DNA from: Bradyrhizobium betae
Lineage (GTDB): Bacteria; Pseudomonadota; Alphaproteobacteria; Rhizobiales; Xanthobacteraceae
Assembly (NCBI RefSeq): GCF_004123905.1
Contig: NZ_MZXW01000035.1
Span: 124,001 to 188,000, forward strand
Direction of reading: 5' to 3'
Length of the DNA: 64,000 bases
The position numbers and the translations under genes are program-made. Positions 9,065-16,338 of the stretch are shown here, piece by piece. Each line of letters begins with the position of its first letter. Position 1 is the stretch's first letter. The notes below the pieces were generated by a model. It ran no database searches. It worked only from the letters and a program-made list of their open reading frames with translations, and was not told the origin of the DNA.

Positions 9065-10186
9065 GTGCAGAAGGCGCGAACCATACAAAACCCCGTCGAT
9101 CGCGTCGGCGGCATCCGGGCAACGGAAGCAGCCCGCCCGCTCGTGCAGGTGCTGGCCGACACCTCCGACAAATTGTCGAGCGTTCGCTCGATCCTCGAGG
9201 AGAAGTTCACCGTTGCGGGCGAACGGCTCGACGCCGACTCCAGGCTGACGCAGGTGCCGTCCGCCATCGTCGTCCGCGCCGAGTTGCGCGACATCGACAA
9301 CATCGCGGCCATCAAGAAGCGCGCCGGCAAGCTCGCGAAGGCCAGGAAGCGCATCTTCCTGCTCGAGCACACCTCTCACGTCGGCATTTCGCAGGCCTAT
9401 GCGCTCGGGGCAACACTCGTCCTTCCCGGCACGGTCAACCGGATCAAATTGCTGGCGGCACTGACCGATCCGCCCGACGGCGCGACCGCTCCGTCGGGCG
9501 GTGCGAAGCAGCCGGACAATGCCGTCGAGACCGCGGCGACCGCGATCGCATCGATGTTCATGTCCGTCACCCTCGGCCAGCCGCTCGATGTCGACGGCAC
9601 CAGGGACGCCGGCCGCCAGATCGCCGACCGCATCACCCAGCATGGCCTGTCGGAATGGCTCATGACAGTGCGGCGCCACCACGAGGGAACCTATCAGCAT
9701 TGTCTGCTGGTCACCGGCGTCGCCATCGACTTCGGCTTGAGCCTCGGCGTCGGCAGAGCCGATCTGGAGCGCCTATATACGGCGGCGATGTTCCACGACA
9801 TCGGCAAGGCCCAGATCCCGCTCGCCATCCTCGACAAGCCCGGCCGCCTCGACGCCGAGGAGCGCGCCATGATCGAAACCCATCCGGCCGCTGGCTTTGC
9901 CTTCCTGAAGGGCCACGACAAGATCTCACCCGAGATTCTCGACGCCGTGCGCCATCACCACGAATTTCTCGACGGCAGCGGCTATCCGGATGGACTCTGC
10001 GCCGAAAGCATCGGCGACATCGTGCGCATTCTCACCATCTCGGACATTTTTGCGGCGCTGATCGAGCACCGGCACTACAAGCCGACGATGCCGCGCAACG
10101 ACGCTTACAACATTCTCTGCGGAATGAGCGGGAGGCTGGAGAAGGCGCTGGTGCGGTCATTCAAGCAGGTAGCGCTCACGCGGTGA
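9065..10186 (+). CDS. HD-GYP domain protein, putative cyclic-di-GMP phosphodiesterase
   Basis: A 373-residue protein with a C-terminal HD-GYP domain: HDIGKAQIP near residue 243, HHHEFLDGSGYP near 299-308 and a DIFAAL helix near 326. Complete HD and GYP motifs predict hydrolysis of cyclic-di-GMP. The N-terminal about 130 residues resemble a degenerate response-regulator receiver fold, but I cannot find the phosphorylatable Asp with confidence. A GTG start at 9065 is used. It follows the PilZ gene by 58 bases on the same strand and likely shares its transcript. Confidence 0.88.
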   Translation: MQKARTIQNPVDRVGGIRATEAARPLVQVLADTSDKLSSVRSILEEKFTVAGERLDADSRLTQVPSAIVVRAELRDIDNIAAIKKRAGKLAKARKRIFLLEHTSHVGISQAYALGATLVLPGTVNRIKLLAALTDPPDGATAPSGGAKQPDNAVETAATAIASMFMSVTLGQPLDVDGTRDAGRQIADRITQHGLSEWLMTVRRHHEGTYQHCLLVTGVAIDFGLSLGVGRADLERLYTAAMFHDIGKAQIPLAILDKPGRLDAEERAMIETHPAAGFAFLKGHDKISPEILDAVRHHHEFLDGSGYPDGLCAESIGDIVRILTISDIFAALIEHRHYKPTMPRNDAYNILCGMSGRLEKALVRSFKQVALTR

Positions 10187-10555
10187 GCGCGGCAAACGCC
10201 TCTTCAACCCGACCTAATGCGTCGCGCGATATCTGGCGGGACGCGGAATGGAGCGACAGGCCAATCCTTCCGCAAGCAGCTTCATGTCCTCGCGTCTGCC
10301 ACTGCGGATAAGCCTCGAGAGCTCTTCGGGTGTGAAGGGAAGACTTGGATCATGATCGATCGTGTGCCGCGGTCGCGGACCGAACAACCGTCGAACCAGG
10401 CTAGCCAGCCGCCGCATGTCAATTCCCTCGCGCCAGCAACAAACCTTTCAGTCCGCATATTGTTCCTCCCGCACGATCGAGATTGCAAGAGGCAGCAACG
10501 AGTCCACACCAAAAATTTCCGCGAGAGAATAATCTCCTCCGCGCGAGTCGGCGCA
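10187..10555. other. Intergenic region with one possible small gene
   Basis: The 369 bases between the HD-GYP gene and the nitroreductase gene hold only the 67-codon minus-strand frame at 10214-10417. The remaining part at 10418-10555 is somewhat AT-richer and shows no clear signal. Confidence 0.4.
10214..10417 (-). CDS. Small hypothetical protein (67 aa)
   Basis: This frame starts at an ATG preceded by GAGGGA with a six-base spacer, which is a strong ribosome binding site. The product is basic, starting MRRLASLVRRLFGPRP, with a helical central part (FTPEELSRLIRSGRREDMKL). I do not recognise a family. The good start signal and protein-like composition favour a real gene, but it is short and no homolog comparison was possible. 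Confidence 0.5.
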   Translation of the reverse strand: MRRLASLVRRLFGPRPRHTIDHDPSLPFTPEELSRLIRSGRREDMKLLAEGLACRSIPRPARYRATH

Positions 10556-11233
10556 TCAGTCGGCAAAGCCGACATAGCGCACGAAATCGTCATTGCCCTC
10601 GCGTTCGGAGCGAACCGCGTTCGCGGCAAAGTTGTCGTCGGGATAGCCCATCGCGACGCAGGTCATGATGACCTCGTCCTCCGGAATGTTGGCGACCTCG
10701 CGCACGATGTCCGATCGCATGATGCCCTGCCCGTTGATGACGGAGCCGAGGCCGCGGTCCCACGCGGCGAGCACGATGCCGTAGCAGAGCGCGCCGAGAT
10801 CGAAATGGCAGACCGCGCCGGGATCGAGCACGCGGTCATAGGTCAAGACCAGCGAGACCGGCGCGTCGAACTGGCGGAAGCCGCGCAGCACCCAGTCCTG
10901 GCGCATCGGCTTGTCGTCGCGCGCGATCCCCATCGCGCTGAACAATTGCTTGGCGATGTCGACCTGCCGGGTGCGGTGAACGCCCTGATACTCGCCATGG
11001 CTGATGATGTCGCGCTTGACCTTGGCGCCGCCGACCATCTCCTCCATGTTGCGGCGGCGCACCTCTTCCAGCGGACCGCCTGTGAGCACATGGACATGCC
11101 AGGGCTGCGTGTTCATCGACGACGGCGCACGCTTGGCGCTGTCGATGATCGCCTCGATCACCGCGCGGGATACCTGCTCGTTCTTGAAACCGCGCACGCT
11201 GCGGCGCGACTGGACCAGCGTTTCGAATTCCAC
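10556..11233 (-). CDS. Nitroreductase family protein
   Basis: A 225-residue FMN-dependent nitroreductase. SRRSVRGF near residue 9 and SAKRAPSSMNTQPWHVHVL near 32-50 are the FMN-binding signatures, and GLGSVINGQ near 162 is the second conserved block. Members reduce nitro groups, quinones or enones using NAD(P)H in the cytoplasm. The GTG start at 11233 is supported by GGGAGG eight bases upstream. It diverges from the esterase gene at 11361. Confidence 0.9.
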   Translation of the reverse strand: MEFETLVQSRRSVRGFKNEQVSRAVIEAIIDSAKRAPSSMNTQPWHVHVLTGGPLEEVRRRNMEEMVGGAKVKRDIISHGEYQGVHRTRQVDIAKQLFSAMGIARDDKPMRQDWVLRGFRQFDAPVSLVLTYDRVLDPGAVCHFDLGALCYGIVLAAWDRGLGSVINGQGIMRSDIVREVANIPEDEVIMTCVAMGYPDDNFAANAVRSEREGNDDFVRYVGFAD

Positions 11234-11360
11234 CTGTTTGGCCTCCCTGCCCGTTCATCCCACGGCATTGCAATTGTAACGCGTAACCGGTTGCCGATGC
11301 TGTCAGCCAAATCTATGCTAACCCGCAAGCAAGACCAAGAACCCAGCGAGGACGTAAGCC

Positions 11361-12323
11361 ATGCCCGCACCGCTCGATCCCGTCATCGCCCAGATCATTC
11401 CGCTGCTGCCGCTGCGCGATCCCGCGACGATGACGCCACAGAGCGCCCGCGATTCCTTGCGTGCACTGGCTGACTCGCGCGCGGCCGTGCCGCCGCCGCC
11501 GGTCGACACCGTGCAGAACATCAAGGTCGAAGGCGGCGCCAGCCCGCTCGATGCCCGCGTCTATCGCATCGGCAGCAATCGCGCGCCGACCGTGGTGTTC
11601 TTCCATGGCGGCGGCTGGGTCGCGGGCGATCTCGAGACCCATGACCGGCAGGCACGCAATCTCGCGATCGAGACCGGCGCCGTCGTGGTCTCCGTCGACT
11701 ATCGGCGTCCGCCGGAAACGCGTTTTCCCGGCGCCTTCGATGACGCCTTTGCCGCCGCACGCGATGTGTTCAACCGGGTCGCGGAATTTGGCGGCGACGC
11801 GAGGCGCCTTGGCGTTGCCGGCGACAGCGCCGGCGGCAATCTCGCAGCCGCCACCGCAATTGCCTGCCGCGAAGCCGGCATCAGACTCGCCGCGCAACTG
11901 CTGGTCTATCCCGTCACCGACGTCGTCGGCCTCTATGCGGACGCGCGCGAGAACGCACGCTTTCCGTCGCGCACCGAGAACGCCGATGGCTACTTCCTCA
12001 CGCGTGCCACGATGGAATGGTTTTGCGGCCATTATCTCACCGACCCCGGCCAGGCCGCCGACTGGCGCGTCTCGCCGCTGCGCGCCGCATCGCTGGCCGG
12101 CCTCGCGCCGGCGATCGTGACCACCGCCTGGTTCGATCCCCTGCGCGACGAGGGCGCGGCCTATGCGCGGGCGCTGGAGGCCGCCGGCGTGCGGGTCAAG
12201 CACCACGAGGGCGCCGGCCTGATCCATGGTTATTTCGGCCTTGGCGATACTTCCGAGGTCGCGCGGGCGGAAGCGCAGCGTGCGCGGGCCGACTTCAAGG
12301 CATTGCTCACGCGCGGCATCTGA
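11361..12323 (+). CDS. Alpha/beta hydrolase, HSL/esterase group
   Basis: A 320-residue hydrolase of the hormone-sensitive-lipase group. It has the oxyanion-hole motif FFHGGGW near residue 77, the nucleophile elbow GDSAGGN near 156, and the His of GLIHGYFGL near 290. Such enzymes cleave short-chain esters in the cytoplasm. No signal peptide is seen. A GAGG sequence lies upstream of the ATG. The natural substrate is unknown. Confidence 0.92.
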   Translation: MPAPLDPVIAQIIPLLPLRDPATMTPQSARDSLRALADSRAAVPPPPVDTVQNIKVEGGASPLDARVYRIGSNRAPTVVFFHGGGWVAGDLETHDRQARNLAIETGAVVVSVDYRRPPETRFPGAFDDAFAAARDVFNRVAEFGGDARRLGVAGDSAGGNLAAATAIACREAGIRLAAQLLVYPVTDVVGLYADARENARFPSRTENADGYFLTRATMEWFCGHYLTDPGQAADWRVSPLRAASLAGLAPAIVTTAWFDPLRDEGAAYARALEAAGVRVKHHEGAGLIHGYFGLGDTSEVARAEAQRARADFKALLTRGI

Positions 12324-12372
12324 TGCAAGGGCTTGTGCGCTGAGGCGTTCGCCCTTCCGCACCCGCCAGCGA

Positions 12373-12744
12373 TCAGCCCCTGCCGGCCGGCACCTCGAAG
12401 AAGCCGGTCGCCTGAATCAGCCGCCCGTCTTCGCCGAAACGGCCGAAGCTCTCGCCCTTGACGAACACGCGGCCGGCGCCGTCGTACATCGTCCAGCGGA
12501 ACAGGCCCTGCTCGTGGTGCTCGAGGAAGCTGTCGTTCCTGAAAGAGGCACCGGGAAACTTGAGCTGGGTCTGACCAATGCGGGTCATCAGAGCGTCCCG
12601 CCCCTCAATCTGCGAACCGGGATCGGTGTAGGCGAAATTTGCGGTCACGCTTTGCGCAAGCAGGCGACGGCGCTCATCCTCGTCAACGGGGCCCCAGGCC
12701 GCTTGGTAGATGTTCCAGGTTCTCAGGCGGGCTTCATCATTCAT
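12373..12744 (-). CDS. SnoaL-like (NTF2 fold) protein
   Basis: A 123-residue protein of the SnoaL/NTF2-like superfamily, small cone-shaped folds that act as isomerases, hydratases or binding proteins. Visible hallmarks are TANFAYTDPGSQIEGRDAL and FRWTMYDGAGRV. The ATG is preceded by GAGGGA. The gene is divergent from a TetR regulator across a short region containing two inverted repeats, so it is the most likely target of that regulator. Confidence 0.75.
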   Translation of the reverse strand: MNDEARLRTWNIYQAAWGPVDEDERRRLLAQSVTANFAYTDPGSQIEGRDALMTRIGQTQLKFPGASFRNDSFLEHHEQGLFRWTMYDGAGRVFVKGESFGRFGEDGRLIQATGFFEVPAGRG

Positions 12745-12778
12745 CTGCAGTCCCTCACGGCATCGTCACTCTTACACA

Positions 12779-12803
12779 TTGACATTTTTCGATATTTTGT
12801 CAA
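12779..12803. promoter_or_regulatory. Inverted repeat TTGACA...TGTCAA
   Basis: TTGACA at 12779-12784 and TGTCAA at 12798-12803 are inverted arms separated by an AT-rich 13-base spacer. The site lies between the divergent SnoaL-like and TetR genes. TTGACA may instead be a -35 box for rightward transcription, so promoter and operator readings overlap here. Confidence 0.4.
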
Positions 12804-12815
12804 TGATGACGGCAT

Positions 12816-12833
12816 GACGTCTTGCAAGACGTC
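12816..12833. promoter_or_regulatory. Perfect 18-bp palindrome, likely TetR operator
   Basis: GACGTCTTGCAAGACGTC is identical to its reverse complement. It lies 18 bases upstream of the TetR GTG start and 72 bases upstream of the SnoaL-like start. Length and symmetry fit a TetR-family operator that would serve both divergent genes and autoregulation. Confidence 0.6.
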
Positions 12834-12850
12834 CAGATGGAGTGAAGGCC

Positions 12851-13414
12851 GTGCCTCATCCCCGTGCTTCAAAGGAGGAGCTTGCCGCCGCGGCTGCGAC
12901 GGAGGTCTTCTCGCGCTACGGCTATGCCCGCACCACCATGGGCGACATCGCCGCGCGGGCCGGAATCTCCAGGCCCGCGCTCTATCTGCTCTTCCCCGAC
13001 AAGGATGCCGTGTTCGCCGCGGCGATCCGGAGAATGGACGAGCAAAAACATCGCGAGATCAAGGCGGCCCTTGCCGGACTGGACGGACTTCACGCCAGGC
13101 TGCTCCACGCCTGCAAATCCTGGGGGTGCCATGGGTTCGACCTGATCGAGGCGCATCCCGATTCGGCAGACCTGTTCGACCTGCGTTTCCCCGCGGTCCG
13201 GAAGGTCTACGACAATTTTCAGGCGCTGGTCACCGACCTCATCCGTGACCAGGTGCGGTCGGCGGGGATTGCGGACACGCCCGAGGTACTGGCGCGATGT
13301 CTGGTCTTCGGCATGCGGGGGCTGCGCGAAACGGCAAGGAACGGCAAGGACATGGGGCGCCTGATCGCGGTTCAGGTCGCGATGCTCCTCAGAAGCATCG
13401 GTGATCATTCTTGA
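12851..13414 (+). CDS. TetR family transcriptional regulator
   Basis: A protein of about 187 residues with an N-terminal TetR helix-turn-helix (FSRYGYARTTMGDIAARAGI ... LYLLFPDKDAVF) and a variable C-terminal ligand-binding domain. A GTG at 12851 is chosen because GGAG lies nine bases upstream; another GTG at 12842 is in frame. It probably represses itself and the divergent SnoaL-like gene through the palindrome at 12816-12833. Confidence 0.88.
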   Translation: MPHPRASKEELAAAAATEVFSRYGYARTTMGDIAARAGISRPALYLLFPDKDAVFAAAIRRMDEQKHREIKAALAGLDGLHARLLHACKSWGCHGFDLIEAHPDSADLFDLRFPAVRKVYDNFQALVTDLIRDQVRSAGIADTPEVLARCLVFGMRGLRETARNGKDMGRLIAVQVAMLLRSIGDHS

Positions 13415-13518
13415 GACCGCGCCGATCGCAAAATCGACGAGGTGTCCCGATCCTGCTTGATTGCGCCACGATTCCAGTCTCCAATTCGCGCGCTATCTTT
13501 TGGTTTAGGGAGACACCC

Positions 13519-13767
13519 ATGATGAAACGGATTTTCCTGGCTGCGATCGTTGCCACCTTTGCAGCGGGCTCGGCCTTGGCGGACGACACATGCGAGAGCA
13601 AGGCGGTCGGCAAGGACGGCAAGGCGCTTGCCGGCGCCGCCAAGACCTCGTTCATGAAGAAGTGCAAGGCCGATGCCTGCGCGCCCAAGGCCGTCAGCGC
13701 CGACGGCAAGCCGCTCGCCGGCGCCGCCAAGAACAGTTTTATGAAGAAGTGCGAAGTCGGCGCGTAA
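13519..13767 (+). CDS. Small secreted PsiF-like repeat protein
   Basis: An 82-residue protein with a clean signal peptide (MMKRIFLAAIVATFAAGSALA) and two copies of a unit of about 30 residues, each ending LAGAAKxSFMKKC. The two units share a Cys near each end. This resembles the PsiF family, whose members carry paired short repeats ending in a Phe-Met-x-x-Cys segment; E. coli PsiF is induced by phosphate starvation, but that role is not shown here. The start is preceded by AGGGAG. The frame extends upstream, but codons before 13519 lack a start signal. Confidence 0.75.
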   Translation: MMKRIFLAAIVATFAAGSALADDTCESKAVGKDGKALAGAAKTSFMKKCKADACAPKAVSADGKPLAGAAKNSFMKKCEVGA

Positions 13768-13820
13768 GGCGCTGCGAATTCGCCGCTTCTTTAGCGAGCA
13801 ATCGCCAAACGAACTGCCAC

Positions 13821-13870
13821 ATGGCCGGGCAAAAGCGCGAAGCGCGTCTTCGCGCAGATGTGCCGGCCAT
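13821..13870. repeat. REP-like hairpin
   Basis: ATGGCCGGGC at 13821 and GCCGGCCAT ending at 13870 enclose an inner inverted repeat (AAGCGCGAAGCGCG / CTTCGCGC). The outer ATGGCCGGG arm is shared with the hairpin at 15161-15193. It lies between two genes on the same strand. Confidence 0.5.
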
Positions 13871-14017
13871 TCGCGTGCGTGCTTCCGTCTGCCCGGCGTC
13901 CAGATCAGATCATCCGAACGCATCGCCACGCTGGACAGGAGGCCTCGGCTGACGGATCATGCAGTGCTGAGCGAACCGGGGCGCATCGGCGAGGCTTTCT
14001 AGCAAAGGGATATCGAG

Positions 14018-15109
14018 ATGTGGCAGTTTCGAGTGCGCGATCACATACTGGCGACAATGAGCTTGCTCTTCGCGTTGCTCATCAGTCTTGACGTCGCGAA
14101 CGCAAGGGGCGCCGGTCTGCCCAACGTCATGGTGCTGGCCACCGGTGGCACGATCGCCGGCAGCGGCGCGAGCAGCACCACGGTGGTCGGTTACACCGCA
14201 GCCACGGTGGGCATCGAGACCCTCCTGAACGCCGTCCCCGAACTGAAAACGGTGGCGAACGTCAAGGGCGAGCAGGTCTTCCAGATCGCCAGCGAGAACA
14301 TGAACAATGACTACTGGCTCAAGCTCGCCAAGCGCGTCAACACGCTCCTCGCGCAGGACGACGTCGATGGCATCGTGATCACGCACGGCACTGATACGAT
14401 CGAGGAGACCAGCTATTTCCTGGACCTCGTCGTCAAGAGCAAGAAACCCGTCGTCATCGTCGGCGCGATGCGGCCGTCGACGGCGATCAGTGCGGATGGG
14501 CCGATCAACCTCTTCAATGCGGTGATCCTCGCAGGCAGTGAAGAAGCCGTCGGCAAGGGCGTGCTCGTTGCCCTCAATGATCAGATCAACGCGGCGCGCG
14601 ATGTGACCAAGAACAACACCTCGACGGCGGACACCTTCCGCACGCCGGAACTCGGCTTTCTCGGCTACATGCAGGGCAACAAACCGTACTTCTATCGTCA
14701 ATCGACGCGCCGGCACACGGCCGATTCCGAATTTGACGTCTCCAGCCTCGATGTCCTGCCGCAAGTCGACATCGTCTACGGCTATGCCAACATGAACCGG
14801 GTCGCGATCGACGCTTTTGTCGGCGCCGGAGCCAAGGGGATCGTGCATGCCGGCGTCGGCGACGGCAGCCTCGCCCGGCCCGCGGTCGAGCCGGCTCTCG
14901 ACGAGGCCCGCAAGAAGGGTGTCGTGATCGTTCGCAGCAGCCGCGTCGGCAACGGCATCGTCGCGCGCAACGGCGAGGCCAAGGACGACGAACACGACTT
15001 CGTCGTCTCGGATACGCTCAATCCGCAGAAGGCGCGCATCTTGCTGATGCTGGCGCTGACCAAGACGACCGACACCAAGGAAATCCAGCGGATGTTCTAC
15101 ACTTACTAG
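14018..15109 (+). CDS. ansB: Type II L-asparaginase, periplasmic
   Basis: A 363-residue protein with an N-terminal signal peptide ending near ANA (residue 30) and the asparaginase signatures ATGGTIAGSG (first catalytic Thr) and ITHGTDTIEET (second Thr-Asp-Lys site block), then VGAMRPSTAISADGP. It hydrolyses asparagine to aspartate and ammonium. The signal peptide and length match periplasmic high-affinity type II enzymes rather than cytoplasmic type I. AAAGG lies upstream of the ATG. It is convergent with the MBL-fold gene. Confidence 0.93.
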   Translation: MWQFRVRDHILATMSLLFALLISLDVANARGAGLPNVMVLATGGTIAGSGASSTTVVGYTAATVGIETLLNAVPELKTVANVKGEQVFQIASENMNNDYWLKLAKRVNTLLAQDDVDGIVITHGTDTIEETSYFLDLVVKSKKPVVIVGAMRPSTAISADGPINLFNAVILAGSEEAVGKGVLVALNDQINAARDVTKNNTSTADTFRTPELGFLGYMQGNKPYFYRQSTRRHTADSEFDVSSLDVLPQVDIVYGYANMNRVAIDAFVGAGAKGIVHAGVGDGSLARPAVEPALDEARKKGVVIVRSSRVGNGIVARNGEAKDDEHDFVVSDTLNPQKARILLMLALTKTTDTKEIQRMFYTY

Positions 15110-15160
15110 ACTATCCGAACCGTGCGCGCGCGGTAGCGCTCTCACAGACGCTCCACGATT

Positions 15161-15193
15161 TCGTCATGGCCGGGCTTGTCCCGGCCATGACGA
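15161..15193. terminator. Perfect 14-bp hairpin between convergent genes (REP-like)
   Basis: TCGTCATGGCCGGG and CCCGGCCATGACGA are perfect inverted arms around a five-base loop. It lies between the 3' ends of the asparaginase and MBL-fold genes and could terminate or protect both transcripts. There is no U-tract, so it is more likely a REP-type element than a classical Rho-independent terminator. Confidence 0.6.
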
Positions 15194-15205
15194 TGAGGAA
15201 ACACT

Positions 15206-16081
15206 TCACTCCCGCTTGAACCGATAATCAAACGCCCCATCCAGCGGCTTGATCAGCCCGACCGTCGGCGCCGGAAAGTGAATCGGCAGGATCAGCGTGT
15301 CGGTGTCGGCGACGGAAGCAAAAACTTTTCGCCGCGACACTGCCGACTGTTTCGCATCCCAATCAGGCTTCGACGACCACTCGGGCTCGCGGCACTGGAT
15401 CTGGTGATGCATGAGGTCGCCCGCGACCACTGCGCGCTGCCCTTTCGAGAAGATGTTGACGCAGCAATGGCAGGGCGAATGCCCTGGAGTCGGCGTCAGC
15501 GTCACGGTGTCGTCGAGCGCGTAATCATCATCCACGAGCAGCGCCTGCCCGGCCTCGACGATCGGCAGGCAATTGTCGCGAAACACCGTGCCGGGCGGAT
15601 TGTTGCCCTTCGCGTTCTCGGCCTCCCAGGCCGCATACTCGCCCTTGTGAAACACGTATTTCGCGTTCGGGAACGTCGGCACCCAGCGGCCGTCGCGCAA
15701 GGTCGTGTTCCAGCCGGTGTGGTCGATGTGCAGATGGGTGCAGAAGACGTAGTCGATCTGCTCGAAGCCGATGCCGAGCGCGAACAGCTCGTTGCGCCAG
15801 CGCTCCTTGCCCGGGAAATCGAACGGCGGCGGGTGCCCCTTGTCCTCGCCGGTGCAGGTGTCGACCAAAATGGTGTAGCGCGGCGTGCGCACCACGAAGG
15901 TCTGGTAGGTGATCACCATCATGCCGCGCGTGGCGTCGAACACCTCCGGCTCCATGGTCGGCAGGTGCCGCTTGAACACGCTGTCGTCGTAAGCCGGAAA
16001 AAAATCCTGCGGCCGCCGCCACGGCCCCTCCCGCTCGATCACCGCATCGATGGTGATGTCGCCGATCCTGAGCTGCTTCAC
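15206..16081 (-). CDS. MBL-fold metallo-hydrolase, lactonase-like
   Basis: A metallo-beta-lactamase-fold protein of about 291 residues. THLHIDHTGWN gives the HxHxDH zinc ligands, PTPGHSPCH a further His, and VAGDLMHH the bridging Asp. The overall arrangement resembles the group containing N-acyl homoserine lactonases, though many members hydrolyse other esters or lactones. A GTG start at 16081 is chosen because GGGGAG lies seven bases upstream; a TTG eight codons earlier is in frame but has no such signal. Confidence 0.82.
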   Translation of the reverse strand: MKQLRIGDITIDAVIEREGPWRRPQDFFPAYDDSVFKRHLPTMEPEVFDATRGMMVITYQTFVVRTPRYTILVDTCTGEDKGHPPPFDFPGKERWRNELFALGIGFEQIDYVFCTHLHIDHTGWNTTLRDGRWVPTFPNAKYVFHKGEYAAWEAENAKGNNPPGTVFRDNCLPIVEAGQALLVDDDYALDDTVTLTPTPGHSPCHCCVNIFSKGQRAVVAGDLMHHQIQCREPEWSSKPDWDAKQSAVSRRKVFASVADTDTLILPIHFPAPTVGLIKPLDGAFDYRFKRE

Positions 16082-16219
16082 ACGTTCACTCCCCAATTTT
16101 CGCAAGCGTAGCGAACCAGTTCACAGCGTTCAAGACGCATCACCGCTTGCCTGCACGGGCGAGTTCCCATCGCCGGCGCGACGCAGATATCAGTTGGACT
16201 CTCGCGACAGCTTCACGCA

Positions 16220-16237
16220 GCGACGCATATGCGTCGC
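16220..16237. promoter_or_regulatory. Perfect 18-bp palindrome GCGACGCATATGCGTCGC
   Basis: The sequence equals its reverse complement and lies in the promoter interval between the MBL-fold gene and the phosphodiesterase-like gene, about 100 bases upstream of the latter. It is a candidate operator or a short hairpin; no regulator gene is adjacent. Confidence 0.4.
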
Positions 16238-16338
16238 CGAAGCGTCACACGCGCGTCGTCGGACACACTCGATAATCTCCGTGTCATCTTGAGATACACG
16301 CGCACAGATTGCGCAACAAAAAAGCATGGGGCGGTCTC

